NCBI GenBank assembly: GCA_018806915.1
Contig: JAGKQI010000103.1
Location: 930,001-994,000, forward strand
DNA from: Phytophthora colocasiae
Lineage: Eukaryota; Oomycota; Peronosporomycetes; Peronosporales; Peronosporaceae
Reading direction: 5' to 3'
DNA length: 64,000 nt
Made by a program: the position numbers and the translations under genes. The notes below the pieces were generated by a model. The model ran no database searches and was not told the origin of the DNA. It saw only the letters and a program-made list of their open reading frames with translations. Shown in pieces: positions 12,633-24,221 of this stretch (position 1 is its first letter; the number at the start of each line of letters is the position of its first letter).

Positions 12633-14195
12633 TCACCGTAGTAGGGCTTCATATTCACTTATGAGCGTGGCGCATTCGGCAAAAGCAGTTTCAAAATCGC
12701 CATCCTCCATCCCGTGTTGTTTGTACCAGTGAACGTATGCATTGGCATGAAATTGGCGTTGGGCTCTTTCCAAGTAGCGTTTCGTGCTCTCCAGAAAACT
12801 GCCATTATTCACGCAGATCGTTGCGGAAGCTTTACCTTGGAATGCTGGAAATGGCTCAGACCTGGAGTATTTAAGCGCTGCTTGTGGCATTGCTGATAAC
12901 CAAGACACTGGCGGAAATGCAGTGTGAACGACTCCACTAAGCTTTTCTGAAAAGCGGTCACGGTCGCGCGTCGCTGGAATAAAGCCACGAACTATAGTGC
13001 TTGATGCCATCACCGCATTATAAGTACGCGGGAAAGAACCACATGCTTGCTGCACCAGCTTTTCAAGCATTTCGAGGGATGTATCAACACCACCAGCTTG
13101 GCCATGTCGAAGAGACAGTGAGCGCGACTCATCTACCACTGGAGCGTGGAACAAGGCCGCCGATGAGACCCCGTTCGCTACCGAAGTCTTTAAAGGAAGC
13201 TTACTGCGTTTACCTGACCCAGCACGACCTCGCCACACACCCGAACGAACGTCAAGGATCTTGACCGCTGGCATGGGGCATACGTCATGCAGCAACTGGC
13301 CAAAATCGAACGGCCGAGCGATGTCAACCTCCCCTGTATCTACTGGGAATAATAATCCAGCCAGGTCTGCAGCCACCATACTGTTGATTTCATCCAGCGA
13401 TACGCGTTGATGATAGGCACTGTCGATACCAGCTCTCTCCTGAACTAGCGCTTTCCAGTATCCCGCCGTTCGAAGCAAGTCATCGTTATCCTTGTAAATA
13501 ACCGCGTCCGCAACTTCTTGCAGACACCGCAGTGTCAGCACAGCATTATAATTTTGAAGAGGAGTATCTCCACGAGTGTAGGACGGTGCTACTGAAGCAG
13601 TCACAATATACGCCTTTGAGTACGTGTCCCTCAAGTTTTCCAGCACTCGGCAGCCCAATCCTGATCCTGTTCCTCCACCCAAAGAGTGCATCACCACGCT
13701 GCCTTGATAGCAGTCCACACCTTCAATCTCGCGTTGCACTGAGTCCATGACGAGCTCTACGAGTTCTCTGCGATCATCTACACCCAAGGACGTGAAAGCT
13801 GACTCAGGTGCCTTTCGTCTCGGTCCATAGTAGCCCATGGCCCAGTTATTACCTCGTCCTGCCTGTTCCACGTGGGTACACGCAGGCTGAAAGCCTGTAG
13901 TACTATTGGTGGCACCTTCACATACAGATTGAATCACTTTAGGCTCCGAATCCACGAGGATACATCGAGCTGCCCCATTCGGCGGGTGGAACAGGTGTCT
14001 GGATAATGGCGCGCGTTTCGACGAGCCATTAATGGCAGCAGTGGGGGCTCCAGACGCGCGATAACTGTGTTTATTTCCAACCGGGTCATATTGTCTACGA
14101 TCTTTTTCATGAAGGTCGCTTGAAGCAGGTGCCAGCAACCAGTAGGCAGCACCTAACTGGTTGCCACACTGCCCAATGTGTAGATGGATGCTCAT
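12633..14195 (-). CDS. Delta-tubulin
   Basis: A single-exon 520-residue tubulin-superfamily GTPase. GTP-binding elements are GQCGNQLG at residues 8-15, a VDSEPKVI strand at 81-88, GRGNNWAMGYYG at 113-124 and the tubulin signature GGGTGSGLG at 173-181. The C-terminal AYVHWYKQHGMEDGDFETAF matches the delta-tubulin end better than alpha, beta or gamma, and DSEPKVI is also delta-like. Delta-tubulin is needed for triplet microtubules in centrioles and basal bodies, so the gene fits an organism making flagellated zoospores. An insert rich in basic residues (about residues 325-350, RGRAGSGKRSKLP) is longer than in animal homologues. It is convergent with the SFI1-like gene. Confidence 0.9.
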   Translation of the reverse strand: MSIHLHIGQCGNQLGAAYWLLAPASSDLHEKDRRQYDPVGNKHSYRASGAPTAAINGSSKRAPLSRHLFHPPNGAARCILVDSEPKVIQSVCEGATNSTTGFQPACTHVEQAGRGNNWAMGYYGPRRKAPESAFTSLGVDDRRELVELVMDSVQREIEGVDCYQGSVVMHSLGGGTGSGLGCRVLENLRDTYSKAYIVTASVAPSYTRGDTPLQNYNAVLTLRCLQEVADAVIYKDNDDLLRTAGYWKALVQERAGIDSAYHQRVSLDEINSMVAADLAGLLFPVDTGEVDIARPFDFGQLLHDVCPMPAVKILDVRSGVWRGRAGSGKRSKLPLKTSVANGVSSAALFHAPVVDESRSLSLRHGQAGGVDTSLEMLEKLVQQACGSFPRTYNAVMASSTIVRGFIPATRDRDRFSEKLSGVVHTAFPPVSWLSAMPQAALKYSRSEPFPAFQGKASATICVNNGSFLESTKRYLERAQRQFHANAYVHWYKQHGMEDGDFETAFAECATLISEYEALLR

Positions 14196-14231
14196 AAAAA
14201 AATGTAGGTTGGATAAGTTATCTCTAAGTCA

Positions 14232-14275
14232 TTGTGTATCCGGTATTATACAGGATAACTGAGAATCTTGATGGG
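14232..14275. repeat. Solo end of a piggyBac-type element
   Basis: This segment runs into GGG followed by TTAA (14276-14279). It contains TATCCGGTATTATACAGGAT and AACTG at nearly the same distance from TTAA as the inner palindrome of the right end of the element at 2078-3534. About 19 of 25 core bases agree. I see no matching left end nearby, so it is a relic of a second copy. Confidence 0.5.
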
Positions 14276-14279
14276 TTAA

Positions 14280-15436
14280 CTCTTTACTGAGACCTAATAA
14301 TATTGTACATGAACTAGTAATATGGTACATCTACGAGGCGTTGTTCACATGCGATCAAATGTACGCATGACTCTGGCGAAGAGGATCCGTGATAACTAAT
14401 TTCGAAGGCCGCATCGCAAAGACAAATGTTCGTTAAACGGCAACACAGGAACGCTGAAATTCGTAGTGCTGGACCACAATTATGCTGAACGAATTGGATT
14501 CGATTTTACGGCATCGATACCTTAGTGAAAGTGATATACATGTACTCCGTTTTAATTTGTTGTTGTAAGATACAACAATGGTGACCACATTCTACTCGAT
14601 TTTGGAGCAACGAGTTGTTCGACAGGCCAGTCTTCGCTTTGGAGGCGCCAGCAATCATCTCATTGTGTACGATAAGGTCTCGCTTTTCGTAGTTTATTGT
14701 ACGCTGCGTTTGGTGGAGCTTCTTAGATTTTTCATCCAATCAAAAGCAAGTCTAGGTAAGGATGCACGGCACAACTCGTGCAATCATTTTGATCACGCTC
14801 AGCGTGTCGGTAGCGACATGTCGGCAGGTGATTCTTCTCTAGATTGCGCAGCTGCCACACCTACCGACATTCTACCGACAATCGGATCGTCGGACTCCTG
14901 CTTGGAATCCAGGTTAGATCGTCGTGCATGCAATTTGCCACGCGTTGTGCGGGCAGCAAATATAGTCGAGGCACTCTGTACACAAGTCAATACGAAAGGC
15001 TAACGGCTTAATGAACGTTGAGTGCTTGAAATCGATGAAAAACGATTGAGCTGGCTGCGCATCGAGTCTAAATTCATGATTTAGATGTTCTTGGAGCTAT
15101 TTGAACTTCATAGCCGGCTGAGCAGCGTATTTTGTGAGCTCAAATCCAGCCCACAGATTCCGTTGGAAGTTCCAGCGTTAGTGACTGCACAGCAATCTGC
15201 TCATGGTTAGCAATAGGCTGTCGTGGAGGGACGACCCTTTCAGACAGTGTCTCGGTGGACGCGAAAAAGGAGGTCAGGTCAAACTTACACAGCAGTGGTA
15301 TCTGTGACAAGCGGAGGGCTTCTGGTGGCAAGCTGCCACTGGCACCGGCATCTAAGCTCTTGGTATTTCTCAACGGCAGGATGAAGTCCAGGAATGCTGA
15401 TACCAGTGTTGCAGTACACAGTGGATGCCTCGTATT
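14280..15436. other. Intergenic DNA before the gypsy element
   Basis: No recognised gene. Small open frames (for example 14578-15003, plus strand) have no motif I know. A pair of inverted segments (14804-14830 and 14857-14880, sharing TGTCGGTA/TACCGACA) could form a hairpin. TACATGTA occurs at 14537-14544. Confidence 0.5.
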
Positions 15437-15440
15437 GTGC

Positions 15441-16271
15441 TGTAACAGGAGGACGCAGATGCTGGACACTCACGAGACGGACAGACGGGGAGGACGCTGG
15501 GAGAACCGTAGGGTACGGACGAAGAGCGGCAGCACCTGTGAGAGAAGTCTCAGTGGTCCAAGTACTGGCGAACGTTCGTGGCGTGAGCCAATGAACGCCG
15601 TGGTCTTCTACGAGTACATGTACTCGAGCGAGCGAGTGCACGAGTGCACGAGTCGGCGATGGGGCAGTGGAACGAGGATGGTTCCAGTCAGCTGCAGGAT
15701 ACTGGATACGATGGACGATACCGCCGGGACCTTGAAGAACGGGGACCAGCGAAGGAACGGAGAGCTAGAGAGCTCACTTGAGAACTGGCGGGCTGGTGGT
15801 CAAGTGGATCCCGGCGCTGCTTGAGAATTGGACGGCTTGGAAGCAAGCCACACGGAACGAGGAACGGGTCGACAGGGCTTCGAGCGACGGTGACGGTAGC
15901 GCGTACCGAGCGGGCAACGGTGAGGCTGGACGGCGGAGAAGCAGGCGGCAGTAACGGACAGTACTTCGGTGAGTGCTTCCAGGAGCTGCGGGCGCTACTT
16001 CGCGTTGTCTGGACGTCTCGACGGTGTCGGCGGGCTTACACGAGCTGCACGGAACTAGAGCTAGAAGACTTGGTCGAAAGACGAGGTGTTAGACGATAGA
16101 AGTATTGTCTATTAATAAATAGGGCCCTAGCAGCTAAGCTACGGGTCCGGCGCAGCAACACGTGGTTGCTGTAGGCCAGCGAGAGAGTTTCGTGAAGTGA
16201 ACGGGACGCAAGAAGCCAAGAGCTATACGATTTGCTCAACGTGCCGGGCAAGATAATAGACGCACGCTACA
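15441..16271 (+). repeat. 5' LTR of the gypsy element
   Basis: 831 bp, starting TGTAACAGGAGGACGCAGAT and ending CGCACGCTACA, so it has the usual TG...CA ends. An AATAAA at 16114-16119 lies in an AT-rich patch and could serve as polyadenylation signal. It differs from the 3' LTR by about ten small changes by eye, mostly 1-3 bp indels. Confidence 0.95.
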
Positions 16272-16272
16272 T

Positions 16273-17249
16273 GGTGGTCATACAGGGGCAACTTCAGAGA
16301 ATGACGAGACAAGCGACAAGTTCGAGAACGGTACTAACGGCGAAAACGAAGAGAACTTCAGGACACGACGTCTGCGTTCACGAAGTAGCACGGAAAAGAA
16401 GAACGAGGATAACGAAGCGAGTAATGATCAGCCCGAACCGGACGATGAGGAAGAGAAGGCGGCGCACGTTCCGTCCATCCTAACGGCGAGTAACCAGGCG
16501 TCTGCCGGCGATAACGAAGAAGACGTAGGCAGAGAACCGCCTAGAGAAGTAGATCCGGCAGTGTTCGATGAAGAAGAAGATCGGCGTGCCCCAGCGGAAC
16601 CAGATCGGCAGAACGAGGCCATCGGACCACGGAAACGAGGAAGTGCTCCGGCAGGAAGAACGCCGCGACCTCGGTGACGCGGATGGAATGGGTCTTCAAG
16701 AGCTGGGCGAGGCGTTGATGAAGATGTACAACCGAGTGTGCCTACTCCAGCGTGAACAGGTAGTCGGGCAGGAAGTACAACGACCGGAACACGGTGATGA
16801 GAAACACGCGTAGCGGAGAGCCTGCCCAAAATGATGAAGTCGAACGAGACGACTATGGACGAGACGTGAGACCTCGTTACCAAGATAACGATCGAGATGA
16901 CGTAAGTGAACACCAGCACCGGAGTGATGACGAGGATATTCCCCCGACGAGAAGTACGTCACCGGCAGGTTGCTGGGAGACGCGACCATGGACGAGGACG
17001 CGCACCATCGAGACCACCAGGAGAGACGTCCGCGTAGCGCAGGAAGGCATCGTGATGCACGGCGAGAACATCAACAGCGACAACCCTGCACCACAACGAG
17101 TACGGCGAGGAAGCGAACCTTCGGACGGCAGTAGCTCTGAAGATTCTGGACGAGACCGTGGACGACGGCGTGGTGGACCTCCTGACGGCGACGGTAGTAG
17201 CAGCGACGACAGTTCGGCAACGGAAAGTAGTAGCGACCAGCGACGATGA
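16273..17249 (+). pseudogene. Acidic gag leader region, frame broken
   Basis: An open frame from the 5' LTR boundary to about 16676 encodes a strongly acidic, Asn/Glu-rich stretch (for example SENDETSDKFENG and DEEEKAAHVPS) without a clear ATG. Coding character continues in other frames at 16568-16813 and 16794-17249 (Ser/Asp/Arg-rich, for example DGSSSDDSSATESSS). These look like one N-terminal gag extension split by frameshifts. There are no known domains. Confidence 0.45.
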
Positions 17250-18700
17250 TGACCGTCGACGATCACGAAGCGTACACCGAGAACACGGACGACGTGGAGA
17301 GCGCCGAGAACGCCGCGATGGTCACGAACAACGCGAAGAACGGGAACAGAGAAGGCGACAGGGGCGACACGAACAACGAGAACGGAAGAGCGACGCCGAC
17401 GATCCACGCAGCGAAGCATCAAGGACTTGAACTGCCCATCTTCACACCCGAAGCAGGAATTTCTGTCTCGACGTGGATTGATCGTATCGATCTAGCGCTG
17501 GAAGGAGCTCGGGAGTCTGGACGAGGTTACTGGTCGGACAAGGCTCTGTATTTTATCCTGGGTAACAAGTTGGCTGAGAACGCAGCACGATGGTGGGTGA
17601 ACCGGGACCGTAGAACTCCAGCAAGAGAACGCACGTGGACGCACCTGAAACGAGGATTGTTGCAGCGGTACGCGCCTCCACAGAACTTGGAAGACGCCGA
17701 GTGGAGAGTAAATACAAGAATGATGATGGCCGGCGAGTCGTACGCGGACTACGCCGCAGGATTGCGCGAAGCAGCCGACAGAAATCCAGTGGAAGAGCGG
17801 GTGTTCCTCGCTCAGTTCTACAGAAATTTGGATCGGACAACACGCCAGTTGGTAAAGCAGCCGCCAGTGCCGAGAACGTTGGAGAAGGCGATTAAGAAGG
17901 CCACAAAGCTGAGTGACCCGTTGGAGAATGTGGCACGTGGGATGCACAACATCGGACAGACGTTTCCAGCCGCACACGCAACGCACCTGGTACAAGTGAA
18001 CGGGGCCGAGGACGACTGTGATGATTCCAGGCGTGGGTGGTGTGAACGTTCCGGGAGAAGCAACTGCCGCTACGACAGAGGCAGGAGGCAGAGCGACGGC
18101 CGATGCAGCGGAGCAACTGGCACTGTTCACAAATCCACAAGGTGTGATACAATCGACTGACGGGGATGATCCAGAAAATACCAGGGCGACGATGGAACGG
18201 GGAGGTTCTGGGAGCCTGCCGGCGAGCAAGCCACGCGCGAGGAAAAGCGGGACGAATGACACGAAACCACCGGCGAAAGAGCGAAGACGCAAACAGCTGA
18301 GCCTAACGAGGGAGAGGCAGACGACCAGCAGAAGCCAGCGAAGACGAAGGCAGCAGTGAAGCAGGCTGGCACGACAGAAGGTCGCCGTGAAATGCAGACG
18401 GCCCAACGAGAGAACACCGGAGGAAGTAACAATCGGACGTGTCGGCGTTGTGGAGGCACTGGTCATTGGGCGATGCAGTGTCCAAACGAGCCACGTTGCT
18501 TCGCGTGCAATCGTGTGGGCCATTTCGCGAGAATGTGTACAGACAGCGAAGCCAAGGCTAGAAACGACGCATACATGAAGACGCGAGAGACCAAGGCGGC
18601 TACCAAGCAGAAAACGAGCAGCGGACGACGTAGCGGGGACATACGGCGTTCGAAGACAACGGGAGAACCCCAAGGAACAAGTAACGGAACGGAAAAATAG
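17246..18700 (+). pseudogene. Gypsy gag with two zinc knuckles, frameshifted
   Basis: The first part (17246-18160) encodes a retrotransposon gag domain, recognisable by YWSDKALYFILGNKLAENA, ARWWVNRD, WTHLKRGLLQRYAPP and a central MMAGESYADYAAGLREAA. After a shift the frame at 18018-18359 and then 18356-18700 supplies a basic linker and two CCHC zinc knuckles, CRRCGGTGHWAMQC and CFACNRVGHFARMC. Gag packages the element RNA in virus-like particles. The switches between frames are not at one clean slippery site, so decay or sequence error is likelier than programmed frameshifting. Confidence 0.8.
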
Positions 18701-19655
18701 AGCGAGTGATGAGGCGGTACGACGCGATAACGGCGCTACTGCGGAGCAGGATGAGAGGACGTTGACAAGCGACGATATCGAGGAATGGAGACAGATAATG
18801 AAGGACGATGAGATGCTGTTTAACCAGATGGAAGTTGGGCTAACATGCATCCACGTGGAGACCAGCAATGGCAGGCAAGGTACGCTCAGGCCAAGCGAGA
18901 GAAGGAAGAGCTGGACCACCGAGAAAAGAAACGGACACTTCCTGACGGCGCAGAGGAAGCAGTGCGGCAATGTCGAACTGGAGAGCGCTCCGAGGTAACG
19001 GCGACCCCGGTAGTCGTAGAAGAAGGTGAGCGGGACACAACTATGACGGCAGCAACAAATATCGTGACCCGCAACTAGTACAGCAATGACGACGGTCAAG
19101 AATCGCACAGATGGACCCGAGGATACAGCGACAAGTGTGTCGGAGGCCAAAGACGCGGACGAGCCAGAGACCGCCAGTGAAACGCCGACGAGGAGTACGA
19201 AGGACGTGACGACGGTGGCGGTGTCGAAGTGACCAGCGATGAGGACGCGATAGATGACTCCTGCTAACCACGGAACTACTAAAGGTTCGGCAAGCGAGGC
19301 GACGGAAACGACGCATGGCGAAGCGCCGACGGGTTCGTGAGAAGAAAGCTGCACGACGTTCGGAACGAGACGAAGAAAAAGAACGAAGACGGGCGGTAGT
19401 GATCAGACAAGTTACGCGCGCACGAGACGCTGAAGCAGCATTAGCCGGATTGAAGGAACGTGAGCTACCACAGCCGAATGAGAACGATGGAATGGGTGCA
19501 ACAGCGAAACTACGAGCACGAGTGAGCTTAGTACAGCATCAACGAGATAATGTGGACGGACAGCGAACTGGGGAAGGCGAGAGCGTCGAGTACATCGGTG
19601 CAGAAGACGGACTACCTACGGCTACAGCAGTTACGGTCGACGGGAACGGCGAGAT

Positions 19656-20189
19656 GTGAAGCTCGATAGCTGCGCGAGGTACACCATTGCGGGCACAGAC
19701 TGGATGGCACTGGGCGATAAGGTATCAGACATTACAGCACCTGTGGACTATGTCGAGGGCATTGGAGGCTTCTTATTGGACGTGATCGGCGTCTGGAGTT
19801 TCGACCTGAGTAGTGTGTTCGGGGAGCAAATGAAGGTAGAGGCTTGTATCGTGGCTGGGTGTACGGACGAGTTCTTGTTGGGGATTGACTTTCGCAGTCG
19901 CGAGAGGCTACGATGGACTTTAGTCGCAACGAAGTGCGCTACAGTGACAACGGGAGACGGTGATCATCCTATCAGAACACAAGACAGCAGCGGCGGACAT
20001 CAAGTCGCAGTGGTACGCATGACGGGCAAGACGAAGATAGCAGCACGAACGGGTGACTCAGTGTCAGTGTCAGTGGCGGCCAAGGACGGAGAATGCGGGA
20101 TGTTTATTCCTACCAGAAACATGGGATCAGTATTACTAGCAGCGACGGTGACGACAGCAAAGACGGTACGCATGGGTACCTGCCATTAA
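19656..20189 (+). pseudogene. Gypsy aspartic protease region
   Basis: The frame opens with LDSCARYTIAGTDWMALGDK, an aspartyl-protease active-site entry in which the usual DSGA reads DSCA, followed by a strand-rich stretch (VEGIGGFLLDVIGVW, DEFLLGIDFRSRERL) where GIDF matches the second conserved element. It lies between gag and RT as expected. It is cut from the RT frame by a stop and frameshift at about 20187-20500. A linker piece continues at 20203-20493 in another frame. Confidence 0.65.
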
Positions 20190-20570
20190 TGCGAACGACA
20201 GGGTGGCAACACTACCAAACAAGCGAGAGTTGGGTACGTGGATCCCAGTGGACAAGGACATGTCAGTCCTCGAAATGAACAAGGAGTTACAGAAGGATCG
20301 GCTGAGCAATTGGATGAACGAGTTGGGTGATAGCGAGACGCCGCTCGACAACGAGAAAGAAGTACATGTTGGAGTTGAGGACGGGAATGCACGTGACTTG
20401 GTAATGAAGCTTTTACGTGTCTATCGGGGACTTACTAGCAATGTGAGCGATTGTCCTCCTGCTACGGCGTTAAAACATTCAGCATCACATTGATACGGGT
20501 GAGACACGGCCGATAATGCAAAAAGAGGCGAAGGCAGGCACAAACGGAAGATGCGATCATCAATGAGAAC

Positions 20571-21160
20571 GTGGAGACTATGCTGAATGCAGGCGTGATT
20601 GAGGAAGGTGATGGCGCGTGGGGTTTTCCGGTGGTGCTAGTACGAAAGAAGGATGGGGAAGTGCGTTTTTGCGTGGATTACCGAGCACTGAACAAAGTGA
20701 CGAAGAAGGACGTGTACCCGTTACCACGGATCGACGAAACACTAGAAGCACTAGGCGGCGCACTACTCTTCACTACCCTGGATCTGAAAGCAGGATATTG
20801 GCAAATACTGGTGGCGCCAGAAGACCGCGACAAAACGGCTTTTACGACGAAGAAGGGGTTGTACCGGTTTATACGGATGCCGTTTGGACTCACAAACGCG
20901 CCTTCAACATTTCAGAGGATGATGAACAGTGTACTACGGGGATTGACATGGAGTACGTGTCTCGTGTATCTTGACGATATAGTGGTCTTCACGCGTGGCG
21001 GAATTGAGAGGCATATTGTGGAGTTGGCGACGGTGTTAGAGCGGTTGTCTATGGCCGGTTTGACGTTGAAGCTGAAGAAGTGTCGATTCGCGATGAGATC
21101 GATGGAGTACCTGGGCCATGAGTTGAGTAATGAAGAAATTTGGGCGGCCATTGCAGCGGT
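20571..21160 (+). pseudogene. Gypsy reverse transcriptase domain
   Basis: Contains the RT blocks in order: VVLVRKKDGEVRFCVDYRAL, DVYPLPRIDETL, FTTLDLKAGYWQI, KTAFTTKKGLYRFIRMPFGL, NAPSTFQRMMN and the catalytic CLVYLDDIVVF. The frame then ends in the thumb region near YLGHELSNEEI. The remainder continues in another frame from about 21144, which is a frameshift inside the RT/RNase H junction. Confidence 0.9.
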
Positions 21161-24006
21161 TGGTTACGGCGGTGAAGGACTTCCCGATGCCACAAGATGC
21201 GGTAGAGGTCAAGAGGTTTGTACATTTAGCCGGGTACTATCGGCGCTTTGTTGAGGGATTCGGGACGTTGATGGCGCCTATGACTAAGTTGCTACGAAAG
21301 AATGTGGCATGGGAATGGACGAACGCGCAGGCGAGGGCTTTCGAGCGAGTGAAGGAAATTTTAACGAGCAAGCCGTTGCTTGTCTACCCGGACTTCCGAC
21401 GACCTTTTCGTGTGGTGACGGACGCGAGTCGAGTTGGCCTCGGTGCGTGTTTGATGCAGGATCAGGGCAGCGGATGGCAGCCAGTGGCCTACGCGAGCAA
21501 GGTGAACAGTGAAGCTGAAAGCAAGTACGGAATCACGGAGTTAGAATGTTTAGCGGTGGTCTGGGCAGTGAAGTTATTTCGACCTTACCTGTACGGGAGG
21601 AAGTTCGTGATCATCACTGATCACTCAGCGTTGAAGTGGCTGATGTCCAGCGCGAATTTGACGGGGAAGCTGCATCGTTGGGCTTTGACCCTCCAGGAGT
21701 TTAATTTCGAAGTAGAGTACCGGCCAGGTACTACAAACGTGGTGGCAGACGCGCTGTCCAGGGCACCAGCGGTAGCTACTGCACTAGCGGCAGTAGGCAG
21801 ACGGCGAAGGGCGCGACGACGGGCGAGAACGACGGAGGCGACGACCGGAGCGGCAACAAACAGTATTGTGGACAGAGGGCCCCAGGGCGAGAACGACGAG
21901 CGAGCGGCTACGGACGGGCACGGTGAGTACGGGCTGCCGGACGCGAGAAATGAGCGGCTGCCAAGGAACGAAGATGGTGTGCGCATGAGCAGTTCAGTGT
22001 CAGTAGCAGACGCTACGTGCGGGTCCACACGAGTAACCGGGGAGACAGTGCCGGACGGAACGACGGTGAAGAAGACGCGTGCAGAGAGAAGAGTGACGAC
22101 CGACACCGCACGGCCTCGCACGAGAGCTGCAACACGACAGGAAGAGGAACGGCAATGGCGGGAGGAAGCTATCCGAGTGTTGAACGAGTTGGTGACGGAT
22201 AAGGAAGACGACCAAGTGGCGAAAGTGGGCGACAATGTGTCGACGTTGAGCGACGAGCGAACGGGTGAAGGCGCAGGACCGGGTAAGCAGTTGGCTGAGC
22301 TGGACGAGAATGAGGGCGTGTTGACAACGGCAGGACCGGACGCCCAGGAAGGCACAGTATGGCCAGAAGTACACCGTGTTGACGCGGAGACGGGTGACAC
22401 AACGCGGACCACGGCGAGTGAAACGGTACGAGCAGTAGGCGACGCTACGTCGGAAGAAACCAGCAGGAGGCACGAAGAAGACGGAGCAGCAGCGAGCAGC
22501 GCAGTCGGTGGACGACCAGGCCAAGGACGTGAACCAGCACGCGATATTGTACGACGACGAGTTGAACAAATGAGGCAGCGACGCGTGGGCGACCAGACAC
22601 TCCAGCTTACCGACGATGAGATACGCACGGAGCAGCACAAGAGTCGCATGGTGAAGAAGTTGCTGGATGCCGGTGTGCATCGTGGACGCACGATTTCGAA
22701 GGCGTTTGGACTGGCAGTGATTGAAATGGCGGAAGGACAGCGTGTAATATTACCGCCAGCGTTGTGGCCACTAGTGTTTAAAGAGCACCATGATTCCGTG
22801 TGGGCGGGACACTTACGAGCTCCGCATACGTACGCCAGGATAGCAGCGATTTATTGGTGGCCAGGGCTGAGCGACGCAGTAAAACGATGGGTTCGAGGTT
22901 GCCAGGAGTGTGGCAGTCGGAAGGCGAGGCCGAGAGAGGTGATTCCACCATTGAGAAGCTTGAGAGGTGGCGATGTTGGCGACAGATGGGCATTGGATGT
23001 GGCTGGCCCATTACCAGCGACGGATGGAGGCAACCGGTTCGTGGTGGCCGCCGTGGAATACGTTACGAGGTATGTTGTCGCGGCGACCGTGAAGCAACAC
23101 ACGGCGGAGGATGTTGCGAAATTTTTGATGAAGAATGTGGTACTCCGGTTTGGTGCCTTTCGTGAGTTGCTAACGGATGGAGCCCCTGAGATGGCAGGAC
23201 GAGCGATCGAGGAGCTGGTGTTGCTTCTGCAGGCAGAGCAGACTACCGCTGTACCACACAGACCGCAGTTGATTGGGTTAGTTGAGAGATTCAACCGGAC
23301 GTGGAAGGATATGGTGGCCACGTACATGTACGACGAGAATCAGCGCGATTGGGACCAGTGGGTGGACTTTGCGGTTTATTCCTATAATGCGGGCCGACAT
23401 TCGACAGTAGCGCTGTCGCCGAACGAACTGATGATGGGGAGAAGGTTAAGGAGTCCCAACGAGTTACTGCGAGCGACCAGAAGAACCGAGGCCGGAGATC
23501 TGAACGCATACCACGAGAAGTTGGGTGGCGAGACTTAAGGAGAGTCACGAGGTGCAGAGTTGGCGAGAGTGCGTGAGCAAGAACGCCAAGCGAGATATTA
23601 CAATCGACGGGTACGTAGGCGCCGAGACTTTGTGGCAGGTGACCGGGTATGGATGTACAATCCGCCGCGTGGAGCCAAGGCGACGAAGCTGGTTCATCAG
23701 TGGATGGGGCCGCTAAGAATAGTGGAGCCCGCTGGATACGACAATTTTCTGCTAGAACGAGAAGACGTTGGGGACAAGAAGGAGAGGATCATTGCACACG
23801 TTTCTTTGGTATCTTACCACTACCCGGCAGACTTCTTAAAGGCAGCAGCAGATATCGACGGCGAAATTGAATACGAGGATGAACCGACGACACGCGAAAC
23901 TGTGGGCGCAACGACAGCGGTCATACAGGCAGCGACGGCTGCACGAGGCGAAAAGAGAGGTCGACGAGCAATTCCAAGGCGCGAACGAGGGGTCACGACA
24001 GAGTGA
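21130..24006 (+). pseudogene. Gypsy RNase H and integrase, with internal stop at 23536
   Basis: The frame 21130-23538 carries the RT tail (VKRFVHLAGYYRRFVEGF), RNase H (VVTDASRVGLGACL, GITELECLAVVWAVK, ITDHSALKWL, NVVADALSRAPA), then about 280 residues of low-complexity charged sequence. The integrase follows, with its HHCC finger ending CQECGSRKA, catalytic aspartates in WALDVAGPLPA and LLTDGAPEMAG, and glutamate in GLVERFNRTW. A TAA at 23536-23538 interrupts the same frame, which resumes to 24006 with the integrase C-terminal barrel (DRVWMYNPPRGAKATKLVHQ). A last piece in another frame (23867-24226) ends beside the 3' LTR. The charged linker is unusually long for gypsy pol. Confidence 0.85.
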
Positions 24007-24221
24007 GCTCCTGGTGGAAATCCGAAGGCGAAGAAGACGGAACGGCGCTGGACAGTACGTGCTGGAGTACGAATTACAGCCCGAGCGAGTTTGGCGACGA
24101 CTACGGAACGGAGACACGGCAAACGCCAACGATGACGAGAAGTACTGGGCTTCGGCTGAGGAGTACGAGAAGTTGTTTAGTGCGGGGAGAATCGTGGAAG
24201 AGTCTCCAAGTGGGGAAGGCG

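Noticed and set aside
14578..15003. 141-residue plus-strand ORF
   Set aside because: No recognisable motif and a hairpin inside it. More likely intergenic DNA.
17492..19354. 620-residue open frame on the minus strand across gypsy gag
   Set aside because: It lies opposite a purine-rich gag region, is Ser/Cys/Leu-rich with no motif, and the sense strand has clear gag and zinc-knuckle coding. It is a composition effect.
21621..22691. 356-residue minus-strand frame over gypsy pol
   Set aside because: Opposite the charged linker of pol, Ser/Arg/Thr-rich and without domain motifs.
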